DNA of 21,107 nucleotides. It comes from Spirochaetae bacterium HGW-Spirochaetae-7. GTDB taxonomy: Bacteria > Spirochaetota > Spirochaetia > Treponematales > UBA12059. Positions 1 to 5,722 of the stretch are shown one piece after another; the first letter of the stretch is position 1, and every line of letters begins with the position of its first letter. Position numbers and translations under genes: made by a program. The stretch lies in the NCBI GenBank assembly GCA_002839245.1, contig PGXR01000037.1, positions 1 through 21,107 on the forward strand, given 5' to 3'. The notes under the pieces were generated by a model. It had not been told where the DNA came from, did no database searches, and saw nothing but the letters and a program-made list of their open reading frames with translations.

Positions 1-446
1 AGAGCTTCGATTCACTGGATGGCTCTATCCAATCGACGGTCTCCGGTGTTGAAATTCTCGATTCCTGGAAGGCCGTGCGCGGAGCAGAAATAATCGGCGT
101 AGCCATCAGGGCAAGCGGGTCAAGCTATGGCGGAGACGCGATCATGCTCGTAGGCGTCTCTCCTGACCAGCGCCTCGTCGGGGCCCGCATCATGCTGCTC
201 TCCGACACTCCCGGCTTGGGAGCCAATGCGGTAAATCCGTCGTATTTCGTGGACAAGACAGCGAAGATGACTTTCCCTGGCCAGTTCGCGGGCAAGCCGG
301 TGACCGATCCGTTCGAGGTCAAGAAGGATGTGGTCGCCATAAGCGCGAGTACCATAACGAGCAAGGCCCTGACTGGAATCGCCAAGGAAGCCGGACGTGC
401 CGGGTCCGAATGGCTCAAGACAAACATGACCGGAGGCACCCGATGA
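1..446 (+). CDS. rnfG: Electron transport complex subunit RnfG (5' truncated)
   Basis: FMN-binding subunit of the Rnf complex, which couples ferredoxin:NAD+ electron transfer to Na+ or H+ translocation. The frame is open from base 3 to the TGA at 444-446, so the N-terminus (membrane anchor and start) lies before the window. A GTG at 75 is in frame but is only an internal codon. Visible family features are an SSYGGDAIMLVGV block, the DTPGLGANAV segment, and a C-terminal flavin-attachment region reading SASTITSKAL. The acceptor threonine would be the codon at 351-353. The usual motif is D-x-x-(S/T)-G-A-T; here the aligned Asp is Val and G-A is A-S, while the Thr is kept. The stop overlaps the rnfE start (ATGA), so the two genes are translationally coupled. 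Assignment is firm from motif and gene order; covalent flavinylation is inferred. Confidence 0.9.
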   Translation, partial: SFDSLDGSIQSTVSGVEILDSWKAVRGAEIIGVAIRASGSSYGGDAIMLVGVSPDQRLVGARIMLLSDTPGLGANAVNPSYFVDKTAKMTFPGQFAGKPVTDPFEVKKDVVAISASTITSKALTGIAKEAGRAGSEWLKTNMTGGTR

Positions 447-1075
447 AACGGATGTGGAATATTTTCATCAAGGGGCTAGTAAAGGAAAATCCGCTCCTGA
501 TGCTGATGATAGGCCTCTGTTCCGCGGTAGCCGTCACCACCAGCGTACCCAACGGCATCGGCATGGGCCTGGCGATGACCTTCGTCATCGTGTTCGCCGA
601 GTTCGTCATTTCGCTTTTCAGGAAGCTTATCCCAAGCGACGCCCGCATCCCGATTTTCATCATCGTCATCGCGGCGTTCACCACCATGGTTGACCTTTCG
701 ATGCAGGCGTACTTCCCCGCGTTGTCGAAATCGATGGGTGTATTCATTCCCCTGATCGTCGTCAACTGCATCATCATGGGCCGCGTCGAAGCCTTCGCCA
801 GCAAGGAAAAGCCGCTGGACGCCGTCGTGGACGCGCTCGGGATGGGAATCGGCTACACGTGGGTGCTGATAGGCATCGCGGCCATCCGTGAACTGTTGGG
901 CAACGGCTCGCTGCTCGCCATCAGGGTCCTGCCCGAGTCGTTCCAGCCTATCCTGTTCTTTACCTTGCCGCCCGGAGGCTTCATGGTGTTCGCCCTGTTC
1001 ATCTCCTTCAACCTCTGGTTGAAGCGTGTCATCGCTGCCCGGACGGAATTGACCAGCGCCAGGGAGGCTGCATGA
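443..1075 (+). CDS. rnfE: Electron transport complex subunit RnfE
   Basis: Integral membrane subunit of the Rnf complex, 210 residues with about six hydrophobic segments. The N-terminal KENPLLMLMIGLC and the central VVNCIIMGRVEAFA blocks are family hallmarks. Cys26 and Cys109 are at the positions that, with the paired cysteines of RnfA, are thought to bind an intramembrane iron-sulfur cluster. The start at 443 is preferred over an in-frame upstream ATG at 410 because GGAGG lies at 432-436 with ideal spacing, the ATG overlaps the rnfG stop, and the protein then starts with the expected short cytoplasmic leader. The 3' end overlaps rnfA by ATGA. RnfE and RnfA are paralogous, inverted-topology partners forming the membrane core. 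Confidence 0.95.
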   Translation: MKRMWNIFIKGLVKENPLLMLMIGLCSAVAVTTSVPNGIGMGLAMTFVIVFAEFVISLFRKLIPSDARIPIFIIVIAAFTTMVDLSMQAYFPALSKSMGVFIPLIVVNCIIMGRVEAFASKEKPLDAVVDALGMGIGYTWVLIGIAAIRELLGNGSLLAIRVLPESFQPILFFTLPPGGFMVFALFISFNLWLKRVIAARTELTSAREAA

Positions 1076-1647
1076 ACCTCGCGAAAATCTTCATATCGGC
1101 ATTGCTTATCGACAACATCGTCCTCATGCGCTTCCTCGCGCTTTGCCCTTTCATAGGCATGTCGATCGATGTGTCCAAGAGCGTCGGCATGGGACTGGCC
1201 GTTACCTTCGTGACGGTGATAGCCACGGTAGTCACCTGGCCCCTGTACATGTTCGTCCTCGTCCCCCTGAATCTAACCTTCCTGAAAATTCTCGTTTTCA
1301 TCCTGGTAATCGCCTCGCTAGTTCAGCTCGTCGAGTTCTTCCTCAAGAAGAACGTCCCCGGACTGTATTCGTCGATGGGTATCTACCTTCCGCTCATCAC
1401 GACCAACTGCGCGATCCTCGCGGTGACCTTCGACAATATTTCAAAGGGATTCAACCTTATAGAAGCGGTCGTCTACGCGGTTGGCGTGGCGCTGGGTTTC
1501 ATGCTCTCGCTCGTATTGCTTGCCGGAATCCGGGACAGGCTCAAGACTGCGCCGATCCCGAAATTCCTGCAGGGAACGCCAATCCTGTTCGCCGCGACGA
1601 GCCTCCTGTCGGTAGCCTTCATGGGTTTCGCCGGCTTGATCAAGTAA
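1072..1647 (+). CDS. rnfA: Electron transport complex subunit RnfA
   Basis: Membrane core subunit of the Rnf complex, 191 residues, the usual family length. It is hydrophobic throughout with about six transmembrane segments. Key signatures are the N-terminal block ending RFLALCPFIGMS with Cys25, and PLITTNCAILAVTF with Cys113; these cysteines are the expected cluster ligands shared with RnfE. The ATG overlaps the rnfE stop (ATGA), and a GGAGG-type ribosome binding site lies at about 1063-1067. A 13-base gap separates it from rnfB. Function in the complex is established for the family. Which ion is pumped (Na+ or H+) cannot be read from this sequence. Confidence 0.95.
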   Translation: MNLAKIFISALLIDNIVLMRFLALCPFIGMSIDVSKSVGMGLAVTFVTVIATVVTWPLYMFVLVPLNLTFLKILVFILVIASLVQLVEFFLKKNVPGLYSSMGIYLPLITTNCAILAVTFDNISKGFNLIEAVVYAVGVALGFMLSLVLLAGIRDRLKTAPIPKFLQGTPILFAATSLLSVAFMGFAGLIK

Positions 1648-1660
1648 GGATGGTCCGAAG

Positions 1661-2497
1661 ATGAATGTGGTATTGATCACTCTTGGATTCTCCACGCTGC
1701 TCGCGTTCACCCTTGGGGCGGCTTTGGGATATTTCAAGGAAAAGTTCAAGGTCGAGCGCGACCCGAAGATCGCCCAGGTCCGTGACGCCCTGCCTGGCGT
1801 CAACTGCGGCGCCTGCGGCTACCCAGGCTGCGACGGCTATGCCGAAGCGGTGGCGAAGGGAGACACCCCGATCAACATGTGCGCTCCCGGCGGCAAGAAC
1901 GTCGCCGACGCGCTCGGAGCATTGCTGGGCGTCAACGCATCCGGCGAAGACACGGTGGCCGTGCTGCTTTGCCAGGGTACGAAGACCGTAGCGCCGCTCA
2001 AGGGCGAATACGTGGGGGTTCAAACCTGCCGCGCCGCCAAGCTTTCAGCTGGCGGTACCAAGCTCTGTCCCCATGGATGCCTGGGTTTCGGCGACTGTAC
2101 CGTAGTCTGCCAGTTCGACGCTCTCCATATGGGTGACGATGGCCTGCCCCACGTCGATTACTCGAAATGTACCGGTTGCGGCTTGTGCCTCAAGGAATGC
2201 CCGCAGCAAATCCTGAGCTCTGTCCCCAGGGCTCGGTTGGGCTCAGTGGTCTTATGCTCCAATAGGGCTGTCGTAAAAGCAACCGTGATAAAGAGTTGCA
2301 AAGTCGGGTGCATCAAGTGCGAGGCTTGCGTTCGTGCCTGCCCGGAACAGTGCATCACGATGGTCAACGGAATACCCGTCACCGAATATGCCAAATGCAC
2401 GTCGTGCGGGATATGCGTCCAGAAGTGCCCGACCAAATGCTACAAGCTTGTCCAGAGCGATGTTTTCATCAAAGAAGCTGAAGTTGTAGAAGCGTAG
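1661..2497 (+). CDS. rnfB: Electron transport complex subunit RnfB (polyferredoxin)
   Basis: Iron-sulfur subunit taking electrons from ferredoxin, 278 residues. Layout: N-terminal membrane anchor (about 4-24); a four-cysteine Fes domain around 48-75 (NCGACGYPGCDGY, then NMC); a central CPHGCLGFGDCTVVC segment; and ferredoxin motifs CTGCGLCLKECP, CIKCEACVRACPEQC and CTSCGICVQKCPTKC. RnfB is last in the operon, as in C-D-G-E-A-B orders. Two copies of the CTCTGTCCC motif lie in the gene. The copy at 2063 encodes K-L-C-P, where the Cys is a conserved ligand. The copy at 2218 encodes S-S-V-P in the linker between ferredoxin motifs. The start at 1661 follows an AAGGA about 10 bases upstream. Assignment is secure. 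Confidence 0.96.
   Translation: MNVVLITLGFSTLLAFTLGAALGYFKEKFKVERDPKIAQVRDALPGVNCGACGYPGCDGYAEAVAKGDTPINMCAPGGKNVADALGALLGVNASGEDTVAVLLCQGTKTVAPLKGEYVGVQTCRAAKLSAGGTKLCPHGCLGFGDCTVVCQFDALHMGDDGLPHVDYSKCTGCGLCLKECPQQILSSVPRARLGSVVLCSNRAVVKATVIKSCKVGCIKCEACVRACPEQCITMVNGIPVTEYAKCTSCGICVQKCPTKCYKLVQSDVFIKEAEVVEA
2063..2071 (+). repeat. CTCTGTCCC motif copy inside rnfB
   Basis: Exact 9-mer in the longer form AGCTCTGTCCCC. Reads K-L-C-P in frame. The cysteine falls on a conserved ligand position, so this copy fits the family consensus rather than adding residues. Confidence 0.75.
2218..2226 (+). repeat. CTCTGTCCC motif copy inside rnfB
   Basis: Exact 9-mer within GAGCTCTGTCCCC. Reads S-S-V-P in frame, in the variable linker between two ferredoxin motifs. 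Confidence 0.8.
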
Positions 2498-2545
2498 AAA
2501 ACAGGCAAACACGGACAGGAAGTGTAATAGACTTTATTTTCGCCA

Positions 2546-2600
2546 AGCTCTGTCCCCTGGTTTCTAAAAAAGAAGCCAAGGGACAGAGCTATTTTTTATT
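2546..2600 (+). terminator. Inverted motif pair forming the rnf operon terminator
   Basis: A 20-base arm (2546-2565) pairs with 2571-2590 across a five-A loop, with one mismatch and one G-T wobble. ATTTTTTATT follows. The arms begin and end with AGCTCTGTCCC and its complement GGGACAGAGCT, so two head-to-head motif copies build the hairpin. The position 49 bases after the rnfB stop and the T-run suggest an intrinsic terminator. It is also the only near-perfect inverted pair of the motif in the window and lies just upstream of the RAYT gene, as a REP pair would. Confidence 0.75.
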
Positions 2601-2642
2601 ATTTGCTGAAAGCAGGGGTGCTCTGCCTGACGTCATGCATGT

Positions 2643-3185
2643 ATGAGGAAGTGTCGCTTTTTGTTGCCTGACGCGGTCTACCATGTCACGATGAGGACAA
2701 ACCGCAAGGAGATGGTCCTGGACTCCTTTGGAGTCAAAGAACTGTACCTGAGTGTCCTGAAGGCGGCGAAAGCCAGGTATTCGATGCAGATACTAAATTT
2801 CTGCATAATGGGCAACCACGTTCATCTCATTATAAAGCCAGGACATACGGAGGACCTCTCGACAATCATGCAATGGATCAATTCAGTTTTTGCGATCCGC
2901 TTCAATAAGCTGATGGGTTTGTGTGGGCATGTCTGGGGGGAACGGTTCTTTTCTGTCATACTACATTCGTTGGGTGATTTCCTGCGGGCCTTCAGGTATG
3001 TCGATGAAAACCCGGTAGCAGCGCATTTATCGATCGCTCCAACGACCTGGTTGTTCGGAGGGCTCCATCATGCAAAAGCTGGACGGTATGACGTTCTTGG
3101 CCTTCCGGATGCATTGTGCCAAATGCTTTTCCCTAACCGCAAGCCGTTTTTGCTTGAATACCGCGACGCCTCCGGTACATGTTGA
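2643..3185 (+). CDS. REP-associated tyrosine transposase (RAYT, IS200-like Y1 family)
   Basis: Single-domain Y1 HUH nuclease, 180 residues. The N-terminus RFLLPDAVYHVTMRTNRKE is typical of RAYTs. The metal-binding HUH motif is His59-Val-His61 (MGNHVHLIIKP). VWGERFFS follows at about 97-104, and the catalytic tyrosine is Tyr119 in RYVDENP. All active-site residues are present, so it may be functional. No IS-like terminal inverted repeats are seen. Instead an inverted pair of the CTCTGTCCC motif lies 50-100 bases upstream and many more copies are scattered nearby, the arrangement expected for a domesticated RAYT acting on REP-type repeats. The gene is visibly more AT-rich than rnf or yidC, consistent with horizontal origin. 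No strong Shine-Dalgarno precedes the ATG; an upstream start is possible. Confidence 0.9.
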   Translation: MRKCRFLLPDAVYHVTMRTNRKEMVLDSFGVKELYLSVLKAAKARYSMQILNFCIMGNHVHLIIKPGHTEDLSTIMQWINSVFAIRFNKLMGLCGHVWGERFFSVILHSLGDFLRAFRYVDENPVAAHLSIAPTTWLFGGLHHAKAGRYDVLGLPDALCQMLFPNRKPFLLEYRDASGTC

Positions 3186-3210
3186 CATCTTTACCTGATT
3201 CTTCTATATT
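3182..3210 (+). promoter_or_regulatory. Near-consensus sigma-70 promoter for a small RNA
   Basis: TTGACA at 3182-3187 and TATATT at 3205-3210, with exactly 17 bases between. The predicted start is near 3217. The -35 box overlaps the stop codon of the RAYT gene. No credible protein start follows it before the terminator at 3355-3378. Confidence 0.75.
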
Positions 3211-3216
3211 AGATAC

Positions 3217-3378
3217 AAGCAGATGTAAGAGTCCGCTTTTCCGGCATGTTATCATGCTGCCTTATTTCAGTCCGTCGATCTGGACCGGGTATTGCCCGTT
3301 CTTGCCGACGGGCAAAGCGCGAGTATTCCTCTCAGCGCTTTTAACGAAACCAATCGTCGCCTAGGCGGCGTTTTTTTT
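3217..3378 (+). ncRNA. Candidate structured small RNA of about 160 nt
   Basis: The stretch is bounded by a strong promoter and an intrinsic terminator. It contains several clean hairpins: a 5-bp GCATG/CATGC stem with a TTAT loop (3244-3257); an 8-bp perfect stem, TTGCCCGT with ACGGGCAA, and an 8-base loop (3292-3315); and an AAAGCGC/GCGCTTT stem with inner GAG/CTC pairing (3314-3341), whose outer two A's compete with the previous stem. The terminator stem follows. A small reading frame overlapping the region has no ribosome binding site and no recognisable product. I do not recognise the RNA family. Length alone would allow 6S RNA, but I could not fold it into the long interrupted rod typical of 6S, and it lacks the SRP RNA apical motif. 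Confidence 0.55.
3355..3378 (+). terminator. Intrinsic terminator of the candidate small RNA
   Basis: CGTCGC (3355-3360) pairs with GCGGCG (3365-3370), including one G-T wobble, around a CTAG loop. Eight T residues follow at 3371-3378. It lies 28 bases before tRNA-Gly, so it separates the two transcripts. Confidence 0.8.
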
Positions 3379-3405
3379 GATTCCAATCTTTTTTGAACAC
3401 TGTTT

Positions 3406-3476
3406 GCGACCGTCGTATAACGGTATTACCCGAGCTTCCCAAGCTCGAGACGCGGGTTCGACTCCCGTCGGTCGCT
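3406..3476 (+). tRNA. tRNA-Gly (anticodon CCC)
   Basis: 71 nt cloverleaf. The acceptor stem is GCGACCG with CGGTCGC and a T discriminator. The anticodon stem CGAGC/GCTCG encloses the loop TTCCCAA, giving anticodon CCC, which reads GGG. The T-arm has a TTCGACT loop closed by CGGG/CCCG. The 3' CCA is not encoded. No separate promoter was found between the preceding terminator and the tRNA. Confidence 0.95.
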
Positions 3477-3482
3477 GGTTTG

Positions 3483-3510
3483 TGGCCCGCCCTCCGGCGG
3501 GCCATATTTT
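3483..3510 (+). terminator. Intrinsic terminator after tRNA-Gly
   Basis: Perfect stem GGCCCGCC (3484-3491) with GGCGGGCC (3496-3503) and a CTCC loop, extended by one T-A pair and followed by TATTTTC. It starts 7 bases after the tRNA. Confidence 0.85.
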
Positions 3511-3546
3511 CCCCCAGCTCGGCGATAGCAGGGTCCGATAGCAGGG

Positions 3547-3555
3547 CTCTGTCCC
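3547..3555 (+). repeat. CTCTGTCCC motif copy, intergenic
   Basis: Exact 9-mer between tRNA-Gly and the 3' end of the acylphosphatase gene. A short direct repeat GATAGCAGGG (3524-3533 and 3538-3547) abuts it, suggesting local duplication. Confidence 0.75.
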
Positions 3556-3620
3556 TCAAAATGCTCCATGAAGAGCTGCGAGCTACAGATGTGCGGATTG
3601 CTTTGCTTGGATCCTGTGAA

Positions 3621-3923
3621 TCATTCGATCGTGAAGGTCGTATGGGTTCCCTTTGGTGCTCGTTCGGTGATATCTACCGATTCTACCTTGGCTCCGGGTG
3701 GACCCTGTCTTAGCCAAGCTTGGTATCGCAAAATGGCTGGTTGCGGGCCCTCTGCAAAAGTCTCCACGCCGCCGTCGGAAAGATTCATGATCCAGCCACG
3801 GATTCCGAGCGCGCGTGCAAACGATCGAGCCTCATACCGGAACCCGACGCCTTGCACGCGGCCTCTGACCAAGGCAAGAAAAGCAGTCTCTCGCGGTTCG
3901 TCAGATCCCGGCATGTGGCCCAT
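3621..3923 (-). CDS. acyP: Acylphosphatase
   Basis: Small enzyme hydrolysing acyl phosphates, 100 residues including a short N-terminal extension. The catalytic loop GRVQGVGFRYEA carries the phosphate-binding Arg29. The second motif GWIMNLSDGGVETFAEG carries catalytic Asn47 and matches the family GxVxNxxDGxVE pattern. The proposed start overlaps the end of the upstream receiver gene by 23 bases; a second ATG at codon 4 (position 3914) is an equally possible start, and neither has a clear Shine-Dalgarno. It is the last gene of a three-gene minus-strand unit with two receiver-domain genes. Whether it acts on phosphorylated response regulators or on small acyl phosphates cannot be told from sequence. 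Confidence 0.92.
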   Translation of the reverse strand: MGHMPGSDEPRETAFLALVRGRVQGVGFRYEARSFARALGIRGWIMNLSDGGVETFAEGPQPAILRYQAWLRQGPPGAKVESVDITERAPKGTHTTFTIE

Positions 3924-4278
3924 CTAAAGATAAAATGTTTTGGACCTTTTTTTCAAGGTCTGAGTAGTCGAACGGTTTGTAGATGACTTCATAGGGTATG
4001 TCGAAATCGGGACGGAGGAAGCCGGACGTGATGATGATGTGCTTGTCTGGACAATACTTTTTGAGGAATTTAATCCAATAGTCACCGCCGAGAATATCCA
4101 TTCGGTAATCGGTCAGTATGATTTCAATATTGAAGTCGAGCAACTGCTTGATTGCGCCGACGCCGTCGGAGGCAACGAGCACCTGGTAGCCCTTTTTCCT
4201 CAAATAATCGCGTAGGGTCAACCTGATGGCGTCTTCATCCTCGACGATGAGTATCAAACCGTCTTTCCTGGCTTCCAT
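3901..4278 (-). CDS. Single-domain response regulator (CheY-like receiver)
   Basis: 125-residue stand-alone receiver domain. Acidic pocket Glu13-Asp14, phospho-acceptor Asp57 (LTDYRM), Thr84 in the IIITSGF strand and Lys101 in YKPF are all present, so phosphorylation should be possible. There is no output domain. The start lies 3 bases after the stop of the preceding receiver gene, and the 3' end overlaps acylphosphatase, so the three genes are probably co-transcribed. No histidine kinase is encoded in the window, so the partner is unknown. The receiver could work as a phosphate shuttle or by protein-protein contact. Confidence 0.9.
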   Translation of the reverse strand: MEARKDGLILIVEDEDAIRLTLRDYLRKKGYQVLVASDGVGAIKQLLDFNIEIILTDYRMDILGGDYWIKFLKKYCPDKHIIITSGFLRPDFDIPYEVIYKPFDYSDLEKKVQNILSLDGPHAGI

Positions 4279-4281
4279 CGG

Positions 4282-4858
4282 CTACCGTACCTTTCCAGCC
4301 AGCTCGGCTACAAGCGATCCAAGCTGCTCGAAATCGAGTGGCTTGGGCATGAAAGCATCGGAGCCTGCTCCCAATGCTTGGTCGTTGATCTCCGGGCTTC
4401 CGAGGCCTGTAATCGTGATGACAAAAGGCTTCCCAAAGCTAGGTTCGTTCTTGATCTTGTGGCAGATCTGGATGCCGTCCAATCCAGGAAGGTCAATGTC
4501 GAGGATAATGAAGCCTGGATGTTTTTCCGACAGCAGGGTGCCAGCTTCAAACCCATCGAACGCCTGTAGTATCGTAAATGAAGGTGCCTTCTTTTCGAAG
4601 TACCTTTTTATTAGGTCATTTAGAATCCTGTCGTCGTCGATGATAGCGAGGCTATTCCAGTCGAGTTCTGACTTGCCCAGCTTTTCCAGCTCCGCTGGAA
4701 CACGCATTCCTCTTTTTTCGAGAAAAGCGACGAGATCTTCGATGTAGACCCGGTATTGGCCGCCAGGTGTCATAAATCGCTGTCTGGTTCACCACACCGC
4801 AGAGGTTTGCAACCTCGAGAGCGGAGAAAATCCTGACTTTTCGAGGCGCTTTGCCCAT
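4282..4858 (-). pseudogene. HTH-receiver response regulator with a frameshifting deletion
   Basis: The intact ancestor was an excisionase/MerR-like HTH fused to a receiver. From ATG 4858 (GGAAGG 7 bases upstream) the frame reads KVRIFSALEVANLCGVVNQT-A-I. The sequence then drops to another frame, where TPGGQYRVYIEDLVAFLEKR continues the same HTH. In relatives, as I remember them, about 12 residues (an NWIRxGxLKAF-like stretch) join the two halves; here only 4 bases do, implying loss of about 32 bases. The receiver itself is intact: IIDDD pocket, LDIDLPGLDG with the phospho-Asp, a Thr in ITITG, and Lys in PKPL. An internal ATG at 4773 could give a receiver-only protein of 163 residues but lacks a ribosome binding site. 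A sequencing or assembly error is the main alternative. Confidence 0.75.
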
Positions 4859-4922
4859 AGTTTTACCTTCCACCAAACTTGGTTTTTATAATAACACGAC
4901 TCAGTATCCGATTGGCTACTAA

Positions 4923-4950
4923 TCTGTACCCTATATATCCATAATGTCAA
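4923..4950 (-). promoter_or_regulatory. Possible promoter for the receiver/acylphosphatase unit
   Basis: On the minus strand TTGACA (4950-4945) is followed after 16 bases by TACAGA (4928-4923). That leaves about 58 bases of leader before ATG 4858. The -35 is consensus and the -10 is weaker. An AT-rich TATTAT nearer the gene is an alternative -10. Confidence 0.45.
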
Positions 4951-4965
4951 TCAAATGAATGTTCC

Positions 4966-5044
4966 AGGACAGAGGCAAAGAGAGGGACAGAGCTTGGAAT
5001 TTGGGGACAGAGGATGGAATTTTACAGAATTATAGGGACAGAGC
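4966..5044 (-). repeat. Cluster of four GGGACAGAG-type repeats
   Basis: Three exact copies of GGGACAGAG (4984-4992, 5004-5012, 5035-5043) and one with a single change (AGGACAGAG, 4966-4974), all in one orientation at spacings of 18, 20 and 31 bases. TGGAATTT-like spacer sequence recurs between copies (around 4995-5002 and 5015-5022), suggesting duplication of a longer unit. The cluster lies just upstream of the rpmH promoter. Confidence 0.85.
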
Positions 5045-5086
5045 ACAATAAAGTATTGTTTTTGATTGCATCGTTTCTACAACGCG

Positions 5087-5115
5087 TTGACCAAACTAGG
5101 CGTAATGTCTATAAT
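5087..5115 (+). promoter_or_regulatory. Promoter of the rpmH-rnpA-yidD-yidC-jag operon
   Basis: TTGACC at 5087-5092 and a perfect TATAAT at 5110-5115 with 17 bases between. The predicted start near 5122 gives a leader of about 70 bases before rpmH. This is the strongest promoter in the window, fitting a ribosomal protein gene. Confidence 0.85.
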
Positions 5116-5191
5116 CCGGCGGCTAAGGTTATGAGAAACGCTCTCGGGCGGTGCATCCGTCCGTGGGGATATATTCCGAGGAGACATCGTC

Positions 5192-5347
5192 ATGAAGCGT
5201 ACCTATCAACCCAGCAGAACCCGTCGCGTCAGGAAGTTTGGTTTCAGGGCTCGCATGAAGACCAAGAGTGGCAGGCGCATTATCAAGAGACGCCGAGCCA
5301 AGGGCCGTACCAAGCTCAGCACGTCCGACGAAAAAAAGAAGTACTGA
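5192..5347 (+). CDS. rpmH: 50S ribosomal protein L34
   Basis: 51-residue basic protein starting MKRTYQPS with the family core RKFGFRARM and RRRAKGR, then a KKKY C-terminus. It is slightly longer than the 44-46 residues common elsewhere. GAGGAG at 5178-5183 lies 8 bases before the ATG. It is first in the operon, directly after a near-consensus promoter, and ends 5 bases before the rnpA start. This rpmH-rnpA order is conserved across bacteria. Confidence 0.97.
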   Translation: MKRTYQPSRTRRVRKFGFRARMKTKSGRRIIKRRRAKGRTKLSTSDEKKKY

Positions 5348-5352
5348 TCCCC

Positions 5353-5718
5353 GTGCGGGACGACGAACGGGGCGCCGGTGAATTCCGATTCAGGAAGGCC
5401 GAGCGCATCCGGACGCGACGCGAGATTTCGAAGGTGTTTGACGAGGGAGCGCGCTGGTCCGCCAAGGGTATGCGGTTCAACGTTTGCCCCAATAGCGGCG
5501 CGGATACCCGCGCCGTTTTCGTTACCGTGCGCAAGTATGGCAATGCCGTCGAGCGCAATCGGGCTAGACGTGTCGTTTCCGAGTGCTGGCGCCTGGCCAA
5601 ATCCCGCCTGGTCCAGGGTGTGGACGTGGTCGTCGTGATCTACCCCGATGAAGATCGGTTCGACAAGCGCCAGGCGCAACTCGAATCGCTCATTCGGCGT
5701 GCGTCCCTGGCGGTCTGA
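5353..5718 (+). CDS. rnpA: Ribonuclease P protein component
   Basis: Protein cofactor of RNase P, which trims the 5' leader of tRNA precursors. The chosen GTG start at 5353, 5 bases after the rpmH stop, gives 121 residues, close to family length. The frame stays open further upstream but there it only overlaps rpmH. Family features: FRFRKAERIRTRREISKVF near the N-terminus, the central RAVFVTVRKYGNAVERN strand, and the RNR signature Arg68-Asn69-Arg70 with Arg72-Arg73 that contacts the RNA. The start codon is uncertain because no strong ribosome binding site is visible, so coupling to rpmH translation is likely. The family is secure. Confidence 0.93.
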   Translation: MRDDERGAGEFRFRKAERIRTRREISKVFDEGARWSAKGMRFNVCPNSGADTRAVFVTVRKYGNAVERNRARRVVSECWRLAKSRLVQGVDVVVVIYPDEDRFDKRQAQLESLIRRASLAV

Positions 5719-5722
5719 ACCC

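Larger units (their letters stand above)
4859..5191. other. Divergent intergenic region, receiver unit to rpmH
   Basis: Gene-free stretch of 333 bases. It holds a possible minus-strand promoter, a cluster of GGGACAGAG-type copies (4966-5044), the rpmH promoter (5087-5115) and a short rpmH leader. In the leader, GGGCGG (5146-5151) can pair with CCGTCC (5157-5162). No further coding sequence is seen. Confidence 0.6.

Noticed and set aside
3179..3364. 61-codon plus-strand frame starting MLTSLPDSS
   Set aside because: No ribosome binding site, overlaps the RAYT end and the strong promoter, and spans structured sequence better explained as a small RNA.
3341..3559. Minus-strand frame and plus-strand frames across tRNA-Gly
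   Set aside because: They translate the tRNA and its terminator. No protein similarity is recognisable.
4966..5044. CRISPR-like array
   Set aside because: The repeats are 9-13 bases with irregular 18-31 base spacing, too short for CRISPR. The same motif occurs inside genes and no cas genes are present.
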